A stretch of DNA of 35,160 nucleotides from CAZFDE01 sp964517795. GTDB lineage: Bacteria; Planctomycetota; Phycisphaerae; Sedimentisphaerales; Anaerobacaceae. Position 1 is the stretch's first letter, and the number at the start of each line of letters is the position of its first letter. The stretch is from assembly GCA_964517795.1 (NCBI GenBank), contig CAZFDE010000023.1, positions 1 to 35,160 of the forward strand, in the 5' to 3' direction. A model generated the notes under the pieces. It was given only the letters and a program-made list of their open reading frames with translations. It searched no databases and was not told where the DNA came from. A program made the translations under genes and the position numbers. Of the stretch, positions 16,636-23,732 are shown piece by piece.

Positions 16636-18197
16636 CGAAAGCGCAGGGCATTCTATTGGTCGTGATTATCCTGGCGCCGCTGGCGCTGCGGCTGCCGAAA
16701 TTGGCCGATCGGCCGATGCATACCGATGAGGCAGTCCATGCGATCAAGTTCGCTGATATGCTGGAAAAATGCAGTTATCGCTACGATCCGAACGAATATC
16801 ACGGCCCGACCCTCAATGCCTTTTCCCTGATTCCGGCGTGGCTCTGCGGGCAAACCGATATCACCAAGGTTACCGAAACGACACTGCGGATCATACCCGT
16901 CTTTTTCGGTATGAGCCTGGTCATTCTGCCGCTGTGGCTGCGGGAGGTGATCGGCAGGCCGGCGGCACTGGCCGCGGCGACGCTGTTTGCGGTTTCGACG
17001 GCCTTTGCCTATTACAGCCGCTACTACATCCAGGAGATATTGCTGGTTTATTTTACCTTAGCGGTTATCGTCAGTATCGTTCGGTATGTGAAAAAGCCGA
17101 CACTGTTTTGGGCGATCTCAGCAGGGATGAATCTCGGCTTTCTGCACGCGACCAAAGAGACCTGCATCCTCAATTTGGGCGTGATGGTTTTATCATTTAT
17201 TGCAGTTGTTTTGCTGTTCCGGCAGCATCGAAAAGCAGTCGGCGAATCTCTGAAAAAAATCAATATTGTTCACGTTGGTGTATCTCTCTTCGTTGCGGCC
17301 TTGATGTCGTTTCTGTTGTATTCGTGGTTTTTCACCAATCCCGGCGGTTTTCTCGACGCCTTTGCCGCCTATAAGACCTATTTCCATCGGGCCGTGAATA
17401 ATGATATACATAACCATCCATGGTATTATTATCTGAAAATGCTGGTATATTCCAAATCGAATTCCGGATTATTATGGACTGAGGGATTCGTTGTTATTGC
17501 TGCAATAGTTGGTATTTATTTTGCGGTTAAAAGCAAGAATTTGTTTTGGCGATTTGCAGCGATTTATGCAGTTTTGATGACCATTACATATTCGGCGATT
17601 CCTTATAAAACTCCTTGGACAATGCTTAGTTTTTATAGTCTTTTCATTATTTTAGCCGGCTATGCAATCGGTGAGCGAATCCAGGGAACGGCTTCAAAAC
17701 GGTGTGTACTGGTTATAGTTGTTTTTGTGCCGATATTCTTTGGTATGGGAGTGTTATCTTTTTTCGCGAATTTCAAATATTCATCTGATCCTGCTAATCC
17801 GTATGTATATGCCCACACGAGCCGCGATATCTATACAATTGTAAATCGGATAGATGAAATTGCTCAGGCATCGACGCAGGATAAAGACCTCTATGTCCAG
17901 ATCATTGCCTCGGATCACGATTACTGGCCGCTGCCGTGGTACCTGCGAAGCTATTCGAGCGTCAGTTACCAGGCGGATGTAATAGCCGAGCTGCCGCCGG
18001 CGCCGTTGATGATCATCTCGCCGGATCTACAGCCGCGGGTTCTGGAGTATATTTACAGTTCCTTCGAACCGGGTCAGAAAAAATTGTATGTACCCGCATT
18101 TGAAGAACCGCTTTTCCTGCGGCCGGGGATCGAACTGCAGGGCCTGATAACCAAAGAACTTTACGATCAATTATCTGCATCGGCGGCTGTCCAATGA
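16632..18197 (+). CDS. Agl23-like polytopic membrane protein (TIGR03663 family, glycosyltransferase-39-like)
   Basis: A 521-residue protein with many membrane helices. The N-terminal block 'LRLPKLADRPMHTDEAVHA' and the following 'YRYDPNEYHGPTLN' match the family known as 'flippase activity-associated protein Agl23'. This family has the architecture of GT39/PMT-type glycosyltransferases that use lipid-linked sugars, with acidic residues in the first outside loop ('TDEAVHA'). 'YYSRYYIQEILLVYF' is another typical block. A C-terminal soluble part of about 100 residues ('SDHDYWPLPWYLRSYSSV') follows. A role in sugar transfer at the envelope is plausible but the biochemical function is not settled. 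It overlaps the lipoprotein gene before it and the ApbE gene after it by 4 bases each. Confidence 0.8.
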   Translation: MTKAQGILLVVIILAPLALRLPKLADRPMHTDEAVHAIKFADMLEKCSYRYDPNEYHGPTLNAFSLIPAWLCGQTDITKVTETTLRIIPVFFGMSLVILPLWLREVIGRPAALAAATLFAVSTAFAYYSRYYIQEILLVYFTLAVIVSIVRYVKKPTLFWAISAGMNLGFLHATKETCILNLGVMVLSFIAVVLLFRQHRKAVGESLKKINIVHVGVSLFVAALMSFLLYSWFFTNPGGFLDAFAAYKTYFHRAVNNDIHNHPWYYYLKMLVYSKSNSGLLWTEGFVVIAAIVGIYFAVKSKNLFWRFAAIYAVLMTITYSAIPYKTPWTMLSFYSLFIILAGYAIGERIQGTASKRCVLVIVVFVPIFFGMGVLSFFANFKYSSDPANPYVYAHTSRDIYTIVNRIDEIAQASTQDKDLYVQIIASDHDYWPLPWYLRSYSSVSYQADVIAELPPAPLMIISPDLQPRVLEYIYSSFEPGQKKLYVPAFEEPLFLRPGIELQGLITKELYDQLSASAAVQ

Positions 18198-19147
18198 AAA
18201 GTCCTGACCACACGCCACTGATCCAGACTGCGGCACCATTAGCCGATGTGCACCGGTTTGCCTGTGATGCGATGGCGACAACGTTCGAAGTTTTTATCCG
18301 TCATTCGGACAAGAATTATGCCGAGCAGGCGGCCTGGGCCGCGTTTGACGAGGCAATACGGCTGGAAACACTGCTTTCACGGTATCAGCCAAACAGCGAG
18401 ATCGCGCAAATCAATGTATTGTCTGCTGAAACACCACTGACACTTTCATTAGAGACGTTCGAATGTCTGTCCATCGCCCGGGAGATTGCTATCGAAACGG
18501 ATGGTGTGTTTGATGTGACGGCCGGTGTGCTCTATGATATCTGGCTGGATAAGGACAATCAGCTCAAGTACCCCACGGGCAAGCAATTGCAAGCGGCTAA
18601 AGCGGCAACCGGTTCAATTTTATTTCGCCTCGATGAGGCTAATCACACGATCACACTTGACCATTCGCCGCTGACACTCGATCTGGGGGCGATCGGCAAG
18701 GGCTTTGCCGCCGACCGAATGGCAGCGGTTTTCAAGGACTGGGATATTAACTCGGCATTGATTTGTGCCGGACCAAGTACGGTCTTGCCGATTGGCAGCC
18801 CCAAAGGGCATTCGGGCTGGCCGGTGACGATATCCGACCCCGCAAAGCCGAATCGAATTCTCCAGCACCTTGAGCTTCGGGACACCGCGTTATCGGGTTC
18901 GGGCATCCGAAAGGGAATGCACATTATCGATCCGCGGACCGCTCAGCCGGCGGGGGGCAATATAGCCGCATGGTCAACCGCACCCGATGCGGCCCGTGCC
19001 GATGCACTTTCGACTGCGTTTATGATTATGAGTCCGGAACAGGCGAAGGAATTTTGCAAAAGCCATCCAGATATTTCCGCAATGGTCATCTCAGCAAAAG
19101 GCAAGAAAATCTCAGAAATCCTGCGAACGGGTATTTTTCAGCGCTGA
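18194..19147 (+). CDS. apbE: FAD:protein FMN transferase (ApbE-like)
   Basis: A 317-residue ApbE-family protein, which attaches FMN from FAD to a Ser or Thr of extracytoplasmic electron-transfer proteins. Visible motifs: 'ACDAMATTFEVFI' near residue 28, 'RLETLLSRYQPNSEIAQIN', 'LDLGAIGKGFAADRM' (FAD binding), 'GMHIIDPRTAQPA' and 'ADALSTAFMIM' (Mg-binding Asp and Thr). The start overlaps the previous stop (ATGA). Unusually, the N-terminus (MKSPDHTPLIQTAAPL) has no signal peptide or lipobox, although most bacterial ApbE proteins are exported. The typical 'GG' of the substrate loop appears as 'AGPSTVLPIG'. It could work inside the cell or be exported in another way. No FMN acceptor motif was found in the neighbouring proteins. 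Confidence 0.88.
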   Translation: MKSPDHTPLIQTAAPLADVHRFACDAMATTFEVFIRHSDKNYAEQAAWAAFDEAIRLETLLSRYQPNSEIAQINVLSAETPLTLSLETFECLSIAREIAIETDGVFDVTAGVLYDIWLDKDNQLKYPTGKQLQAAKAATGSILFRLDEANHTITLDHSPLTLDLGAIGKGFAADRMAAVFKDWDINSALICAGPSTVLPIGSPKGHSGWPVTISDPAKPNRILQHLELRDTALSGSGIRKGMHIIDPRTAQPAGGNIAAWSTAPDAARADALSTAFMIMSPEQAKEFCKSHPDISAMVISAKGKKISEILRTGIFQR

Positions 19148-19191
19148 TCGTAAGAATTTCTCATCAGTTTTTATTATTTTGTCGAAATCAC

Positions 19192-19219
19192 TTGATATGA
19201 AAGATTTAGATGTTACAAT
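19192..19219 (+). promoter_or_regulatory. Sigma70-type promoter for hisA
   Basis: TTGATA (19192-19197), 16-base spacer, TACAAT (19214-19219) with an extended TGT just before the -10. The expected transcription start is about 26 bases before the hisA ATG. It shows that hisA is probably not part of the ApbE operon. Confidence 0.55.
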
Positions 19220-19251
19220 CCGCCGGATATTTATGAGTAAGGGTGATTGAC

Positions 19252-19971
19252 ATGTATGTAATTCCGGCTATCGATATTCGTGACGGTAAGTGTATTCGGC
19301 TCATCCAGGGCCAGTACCACCGCCAGATCACCTATCACGACGACCCGGTCCAGCAGGCTCGGGATTTTATCGACGCCGGAACCGAGTGGCTGCACATCAT
19401 CGACCTGGGTGGGGCAAAGGTTGGCCAACTGGTGAATCGCGAATCCATTGCGAAGATCGCGGAACTGGGGGAACTCAAAATCGAAGTCGGCGGCGGCATA
19501 CGCGACGAATCCGCGATCACCGATCTGCTGGAGATGGGTATCAGCCGCATCATCATCGGCACGCGGGCTGTGGAGGATTTCAACTGGTTCAGCGAGATGG
19601 CCAACAAATACCCGGATAAAATCGCCCTTGGCCTCGATGCCAAAGGATCGCACGTCGCTACGCACGGCTGGACGAAGGAGCAGCCCGAGACCCTTATCGA
19701 ATTTGCCGCCAAGGCCGATTCGCTGCCCTTGTCAGCGATTATCTATACCGATATCAGCAAGGACGGGATGCTCGAAGGGCCGAATCTCGAACGCACCAAA
19801 GCTTTGGTTAAGGCAGTTCAAACCCCTGTCATCGCCGCCGGCGGTGTGACGACCACCGACGATATCAGGAATCTTGCCCCCATCGGCGTCGCGGCCGCCA
19901 TCATCGGCCGGGCACTCTACGAGGGAACCATTACTCTCACCGACGCTCTCAAATGTGTTGCTGAATTTTGA
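19252..19971 (+). CDS. hisA: Phosphoribosylformimino-5-aminoimidazole carboxamide ribotide isomerase (HisA)
   Basis: A 239-residue (beta-alpha)8 barrel catalysing the Amadori isomerisation of ProFAR to PRFAR in histidine synthesis. It starts 'YVIPAIDIRDGKCIRLIQG', where the Asp of AIDIRDGK is the catalytic base, and has the phosphate-binding 'EVGGGIRDE', 'IIGTRAVEDF', 'IYTDISKDGMLEGPN' (second catalytic Asp) and 'IAAGGVTTTDDI'. The ATG at 19252 follows TAAGGGTGA and gives the normal family length; an earlier in-frame start at 19243 overlaps that ribosome binding site. No other histidine gene is nearby, so the his pathway is dispersed. It is followed by a 243-base interval containing the leucine leader region. 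Confidence 0.95.
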   Translation: MYVIPAIDIRDGKCIRLIQGQYHRQITYHDDPVQQARDFIDAGTEWLHIIDLGGAKVGQLVNRESIAKIAELGELKIEVGGGIRDESAITDLLEMGISRIIIGTRAVEDFNWFSEMANKYPDKIALGLDAKGSHVATHGWTKEQPETLIEFAAKADSLPLSAIIYTDISKDGMLEGPNLERTKALVKAVQTPVIAAGGVTTTDDIRNLAPIGVAAAIIGRALYEGTITLTDALKCVAEF

Positions 19972-19989
19972 ATTTTTAAATATTTTCTG

Positions 19990-20018
19990 TTTGCGTTTTG
20001 GCAGTCATATGGTATAAT
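19990..20018 (+). promoter_or_regulatory. Sigma70-type promoter of the leu leader
   Basis: TTTGCG (19990-19995), a 17-base spacer and a perfect TATAAT (20013-20018) with an extended TGG directly before it. Transcription should start near 20025, only 2-4 bases before the ATG of the leader peptide. Confidence 0.65.
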
Positions 20019-20027
20019 ACGCAGACA

Positions 20028-20105
20028 ATGAGCAATGAGTATGCACATTTTGTTGTCATTTCCAACGCGGCTCTGTTGAGCCTGGCCCTGCTTCTGCGCC
20101 GCTAA
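20028..20105 (+). CDS. leuL: Leucine-rich leader peptide of the leuA operon (attenuator peptide)
   Basis: A 25-codon open reading frame between the promoter and leuA. Its second half reads AALLSLALLLRR and stops at TAA. Six of the last twelve codons are leucine (CTG, TTG, CTG, CTG, CTT, CTG) and an earlier stretch reads VVI, so the peptide would sense leucine and perhaps valine and isoleucine, the classic design of LeuL/IlvL attenuation peptides. There is no ribosome binding site; the predicted transcript start is only 2-4 bases before the ATG, so it would be translated as a leaderless message. The stop codon lies within the loop of a GGCGC hairpin (20095-20111). Ribosome stalling on the Leu codons would change folding downstream. 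A second ATG at 20035 is out of frame. Confidence 0.75.
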   Translation: MSNEYAHFVVISNAALLSLALLLRR

Positions 20106-20177
20106 GGCGCAAACTACCCGATTATCTAAAATCCTGTTTTTTTGCTTTCTTTTTGAAATCTTGCGTGTTTTGGCGCA
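20067..20177 (+). promoter_or_regulatory. Putative leu attenuator: mutually exclusive hairpins and U-tract
   Basis: TGCGCC (20095-20100) can pair with GGCGCA at 20106-20111 (loop GCTAA containing the leader stop) or with an identical GGCGCA at 20172-20177. GCGGC (20067-20071) can instead pair with GCCGC (20098-20102). A T-tract (seven T from about 20133) lies between, but it is some 20 bases after the near hairpin, so this is not a textbook terminator. The competing pairings are seen; the mechanism is inferred. Confidence 0.45.
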
Positions 20178-20214
20178 TAATCTTTAGCTTAAAATTGAAT
20201 TTGGAGATAGACCG

Positions 20215-21753
20215 ATGTCAGAAAAAATTATCATATTCGATACGACCTTACGGGATGGCGAGCAGTCGCCGGGGGCATCGCTTTCGATCACTGAAAAGCT
20301 CGAAATTGCCCAGCAATTGGCGGTTTTGGGCGTCGATGTGATCGAGGCGGGTTTCCCGGTCTCCTCGCCCGCCCAGTTCGAGGCCACGCGTCTGGTTGCC
20401 GAGCAGACGCAGAATGCGACCGTTGCCGGTCTGGCCCGCGCGCATCGCAAGGATATCGAGGCGGCCGCCAAGGCCCTCGAACCGGCCGCGAAAAAACGGA
20501 TCCATACGTTTATTGCCACCTCGCCGATACACATGGAGCATAAGCTTCGCAAAAAGCCCGATGAGGTGGTCAAAATGGCGGTCGAGGCGGTCAAGCAGGC
20601 CAAAAGCTTCACCGATGATGTGGAATTTTCGCCCGAGGATGCCTGCCGCAGCGAGATGCCGTTCTTGATCGAAATCCTCACCGCAGTCATCGAGGCCGGT
20701 GCCACGACCCTGAATATTCCCGATACGGTCGGCTACATTCTGCCTTACGAGTACGGGCAAATGATTGCTGAGCTCAAGGCCAATGTGCCGGGGATCGAAA
20801 AGTGTGTTATCAGCACCCATTGTCATAACGATCTGGGATTGGCGGTTGCCAATTCGCTGGCCGGAGTACGAAATGGCGCGCGCCAGGTCGAATGTTCCGT
20901 CAACGGGCTCGGCGAACGGGCCGGCAATGCCGCGCTGGAGGAGATCGTTATGGCGATCCGAACGCGAACGAGTTTCTTTAGCGGCGACGGCGGCAAAGAA
21001 CCGATCCTGAATATCAATACGCAGGAGATCTACCGGACCAGCCAGTTGGTTTCGCAGTTGACCGGATTTGTGATCCAGCCGAATAAAGCGATCGTCGGGG
21101 CCAACGCTTTCGCGCACGAATCGGGTGTGCACGTCGATGGCGTGTTGAAGGAGCGCACAACCTATGAGATTATGACACCTGAGAGTATTGGTCTGGGCGG
21201 ATCGAAGGTGGTACTCGGTCGGCATACCGGTCGCCACGGCTTTATTGACCGATGCAAGAAACTCGGTTTCATTCTTAACGAAAAGGAAACCGATCTGGCA
21301 TACGAGCGTTTCCTGGAGATCGCTGACAAGAAAAAAGAGGTTTTCGACGAGGATATCGCGGCGATCATCAATGATGAGGTGCATTCGATCGAGCATACGT
21401 ATGAGTTGAAATATCTGCATGTGGCGTGCGGCACCGGTACGCTGCCGACCGCCAGTGTGCGTATCAAGGCGGGTGAAGAGATTCGCCAGGCGGCGGCCTG
21501 TGGTGACGGTCCGGTGGATGCGGCCTATGAAGCGATCCGCGAAGCGATCGATATTTCGCCGGAACTGGAGAATTATTCGATCCGTGCGGTCACCGGCGGC
21601 AAGGAAGCGCTCGGCGAAGCGACGGTCAAGATATCCGATGAAGGAAAGGTTTATATCGGCCGCGGCGTTTCGACCGATATTATCGAAGCCAGCGCAAAGG
21701 CCTATGTGGATGCGATTAACCGGATGGAATACATGAAGAAGAAAAAAGATTGA
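20215..21753 (+). CDS. leuA: 2-isopropylmalate synthase
   Basis: A 512-residue enzyme that condenses 2-oxoisovalerate with acetyl-CoA, the first committed step of leucine synthesis. The N-terminal HMGL-like TIM barrel begins 'IIIFDTTLRDGEQSPGASLS' (Arg and Asp of the active site). 'THCHNDLGLAVANSLAGV' holds the metal-binding HxH, and 'NGLGERAGNAALEEI' is the second signature. The C-terminal part, from about residue 385 ('LKYLHVACGTGTLPTASVRI'), is the LeuA regulatory domain that binds leucine for feedback inhibition. The ATG at 20215 follows TTGGAG at 8 bases. It is the first structural gene after the leader peptide and lies 21 bases before leuC. Length and motifs fit LeuA, not the short homocitrate or citramalate relatives. 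Confidence 0.95.
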   Translation: MSEKIIIFDTTLRDGEQSPGASLSITEKLEIAQQLAVLGVDVIEAGFPVSSPAQFEATRLVAEQTQNATVAGLARAHRKDIEAAAKALEPAAKKRIHTFIATSPIHMEHKLRKKPDEVVKMAVEAVKQAKSFTDDVEFSPEDACRSEMPFLIEILTAVIEAGATTLNIPDTVGYILPYEYGQMIAELKANVPGIEKCVISTHCHNDLGLAVANSLAGVRNGARQVECSVNGLGERAGNAALEEIVMAIRTRTSFFSGDGGKEPILNINTQEIYRTSQLVSQLTGFVIQPNKAIVGANAFAHESGVHVDGVLKERTTYEIMTPESIGLGGSKVVLGRHTGRHGFIDRCKKLGFILNEKETDLAYERFLEIADKKKEVFDEDIAAIINDEVHSIEHTYELKYLHVACGTGTLPTASVRIKAGEEIRQAAACGDGPVDAAYEAIREAIDISPELENYSIRAVTGGKEALGEATVKISDEGKVYIGRGVSTDIIEASAKAYVDAINRMEYMKKKKD

Positions 21754-21774
21754 TTTGAATTTGAGGAGTATAGG

Positions 21775-23034
21775 ATGACCATAACGGAGAAAATTTTAGC
21801 CAAAGCGGCCGGGAAGGACACGGTCAAGCCGGGTGAATTAGTGGATGCGGCCATCGATGTGGTGATGTGCCATGATGTGACGACACCGCCGGCGATCTCG
21901 ATGCTCGTGGAGAAAGGTATCGATAAGGTATTTGACCCGGAGAAAATCGTGGTCACACCGGACCATTTTCAGCCGGCCAAGGACATCAAAAGTGCCGAGC
22001 TTCACAAGCGGCTTGATGAATGGGCTAAACGCCACAAGATCAAATATTATTATAAGCTCGGTCGTGCGGGTGTTTGCCATGCGATTTTGCCGGAACAGGG
22101 CCACATTCGGCCTGGCGAGGTGATTGTCGGCGGCGATTCGCATACCTGTACGTATGGCGCGTTTGGGGCGTTCAGCACCGGAATCGGTTCGACCGATCTG
22201 GCCGCGGCGATCGCAACGGGTAAGTTATGGTTCAAGGTGCCCGCATCGATCAAGTTCGTTCTGAATGGCAGCCTCGGCAAAGGTGTTTATAGCAAGGATG
22301 TGATCCTGGCAGTGATCGCACGGATCGGGACCGATGGGGCATTGTATAAAGCGATGGAATTTGTCGGCCCGGCGTTGAAAGATATGTCGATGGAGGCCCG
22401 GATGACGATGACCAATATGGCTATCGAGGCGGGCGCCAAAAACGGTATTATCGGGTTCGACGAGGTTACCAAAGCTTATCTCGATGAGCATCTCAAGGAT
22501 AAAAAAGAATATACCGTTTTCGAATCGGATGCAGATGCCGAATATGAGTCAGTGGAGACGTTCGACTGTTCAACGCTTGAGCCGATGGTTGCGCTGCCGC
22601 ATCTACCCAGCGGCGGAGTACCAGTCAGCGCGTGTGCCGGCAAGGCAATGGATCAGGTCTATATCGGCAGTTGCACCAATGGGCGAATCGAGGATTTTCG
22701 TATTGCCGCCGATATATTGAAAGGTAAACAGGTTGCCATGCGTACGATCATTGTACCGGCAACGCCGGTGATCTGGAAACAAGCCAAAGATGAAGGGCTT
22801 TTTGATATCTTTTACGAGGCTGGCTGCGTGATCTCCGCGCCGACATGCGGGGCATGTTTAGGCGGCTTTATGGGGATACTGGCCGAAGGCGAAAAATGCA
22901 TCAGTACCACTAATCGCAATTTTGTCGGGCGGATGGGGCATCCCCAAAGCGAGGTTTATCTGGCCAGCCCTGCGACTGCCGCGGCCAGCGCTGTTGAAGG
23001 CAAAATCGCGGATCCAAGAAAATATTTGAATTAA
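21775..23034 (+). CDS. leuC: 3-isopropylmalate dehydratase large subunit
   Basis: A 419-residue aconitase-family protein of the shorter LeuC/homoaconitase type. It isomerises 2-isopropylmalate to 3-isopropylmalate together with a small subunit (LeuD). 'VGGDSHTCTYGAFGAF' is the aconitase signature 1 region, and the [4Fe-4S] cluster cysteines are in 'GSCTNGR' and 'PTCGACLGG'. 'FVGRMGHPQSEVYLASPATAAASA' closes the domain. The ATG follows 'TGAGGAG'. The gene ends 16 bases before a strong terminator, and no leuD or leuB follows, so the small subunit and dehydrogenase must be encoded elsewhere. Co-transcribed with leuA and so under the same leader control. Confidence 0.92.
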   Translation: MTITEKILAKAAGKDTVKPGELVDAAIDVVMCHDVTTPPAISMLVEKGIDKVFDPEKIVVTPDHFQPAKDIKSAELHKRLDEWAKRHKIKYYYKLGRAGVCHAILPEQGHIRPGEVIVGGDSHTCTYGAFGAFSTGIGSTDLAAAIATGKLWFKVPASIKFVLNGSLGKGVYSKDVILAVIARIGTDGALYKAMEFVGPALKDMSMEARMTMTNMAIEAGAKNGIIGFDEVTKAYLDEHLKDKKEYTVFESDADAEYESVETFDCSTLEPMVALPHLPSGGVPVSACAGKAMDQVYIGSCTNGRIEDFRIAADILKGKQVAMRTIIVPATPVIWKQAKDEGLFDIFYEAGCVISAPTCGACLGGFMGILAEGEKCISTTNRNFVGRMGHPQSEVYLASPATAAASAVEGKIADPRKYLN

Positions 23035-23050
23035 CTTTTTGACGATTTTC

Positions 23051-23098
23051 AAAGCGGCATTGAAGATGGATGTTTTCAGTGCCGCTTTTGTATTTTTA
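23051..23098 (+). terminator. Intrinsic terminator of the leuA-leuC operon
   Basis: A stem of AAAGCGGCA with TGCCGCTTT, extended by TGAA/TTCA, followed by TTTTGTATTTTT. It is the clearest Rho-independent terminator in the window. Confidence 0.85.
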
Positions 23099-23174
23099 TC
23101 AGACCTTCCTCAGGGAATTGTTATTCGAATCGCTGTTTTTAATTAACCCGATCCGCCGTCCTACCGATATATTT

Positions 23175-23202
23175 TTGAGAAGTATGAAAAATGGTCTATA
23201 TT
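23175..23202 (+). promoter_or_regulatory. Sigma70-type promoter for the STAS-domain gene
   Basis: TTGAGA (23175-23180), 16-base spacer, TATATT (23197-23202), 24 bases before the ATG, with TTAGGAG as ribosome binding site between. Confidence 0.5.
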
Positions 23203-23225
23203 TTAAATAGGTTAGGAGATGATTC

Positions 23226-23561
23226 ATGGGAATTCAAAACTGGTCTGAAGATATTATTTTGGTTGATCTGGCCCAGGAACCGCAACTCGGTGAAGAATTG
23301 ACAACGGTTACCCGAATGGTCCGTGATCGGGGTGATTGCGATGTGGTGGCAGATTTTTCGGAGATCGATATCGTCACATCGTCGAGTTTGTCAAAGCTTC
23401 TCAAGCTGCGTAAAATGCTTGCCGATTGCGGGCATCGCCTGATTTTCTGTAATGTTGCACCGGCGACGAAGGGGATTTTCACGGTTACCGGTCTGGACGG
23501 CATCTTCGAGGTTTCCGAAGATAAATTTGTGGCATTGGCCAGTCTTCAGATCGCCCATTAA
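23226..23561 (+). CDS. STAS-domain protein (anti-sigma factor antagonist-like)
   Basis: A 111-residue single-domain protein of the STAS family (SpoIIAA/RsbV type). 'DCDVVADFSEIDIVTSSSLSKLLKLRKML' is the typical strand, switch loop and helix; the usual phosphorylated Ser/Thr of these proteins would be in 'TSSSLSKL'. 'GHRLIFCNVAPATKGIFTVTGLDGIFEV' is the conserved C-terminal half. Such proteins bind anti-sigma kinases in partner-switching circuits or act as small scaffolds. No kinase, phosphatase or sigma factor gene is adjacent, so the partner is unknown. It has its own promoter after the leu terminator and is followed by a GC-rich hairpin. Confidence 0.85.
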   Translation: MGIQNWSEDIILVDLAQEPQLGEELTTVTRMVRDRGDCDVVADFSEIDIVTSSSLSKLLKLRKMLADCGHRLIFCNVAPATKGIFTVTGLDGIFEVSEDKFVALASLQIAH

Positions 23562-23585
23562 CGACCGGTCGAACCGGCCCGGTCG
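23562..23585 (+). terminator. GC-rich hairpin directly after the STAS gene
   Basis: CGACCGG (23562-23568) pairs with CCGGTCG (23579-23585) around a 10-base loop, starting at the base after the stop codon. No T-tract follows, so termination is uncertain; it may protect the 3' end of the message. Confidence 0.35.
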
Positions 23586-23610
23586 GTCCGAAACCGCCAG
23601 GCGCAAGGGC

Positions 23611-23639
23611 TTGACAGCAGCCTTTGGAGGCGGTATAAT
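23611..23639 (+). promoter_or_regulatory. Consensus sigma70 promoter of rnc
   Basis: A perfect TTGACA (23611-23616), 17-base spacer and perfect TATAAT (23634-23639). Transcription should start near 23646, leaving a leader of nearly 90 bases before rnc. This is the strongest promoter match in the window. Confidence 0.85.
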
Positions 23640-23665
23640 CGGATATGTAAACGAATGATTGAGCC

Positions 23666-23704
23666 GGTTACGAAGGCCGCTTGGGGCCAGCGGGATTCGT
23701 AATC
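23666..23704 (+). promoter_or_regulatory. Stem-loop in the rnc 5' leader
   Basis: GGTTACGAA (23666-23674) pairs with TTCGTAATC (23696-23704), nine pairs with one G-U. A small internal loop (GG against GA) and a CCGC/GCGG inner stem follow. It lies between the rnc promoter and start codon, where RNase III could cleave its own message, as known for E. coli rnc. Confidence 0.5.
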
Positions 23705-23732
23705 TGCTCGACACAGTAATGGGAACAAACAC

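Noticed and set aside
9028..19147. Search for an FMN-attachment motif (substrate of ApbE) in the cytochrome, membrane proteins and lipoprotein
   Set aside because: The nearest look-alike, SSGFATVTG in the cytochrome, does not fit the acceptor pattern, so no link is claimed.
19233..19250. Mini-frame MSKGD just before hisA
   Set aside because: It overlaps the hisA ribosome binding site and has no His codons, so it is not a his leader peptide.
20248..21420. Long open frame on the minus strand (390 codons) inside leuA
   Set aside because: It lies fully opposite leuA, whose motifs are complete. Long antisense frames are common opposite genes of this codon use.
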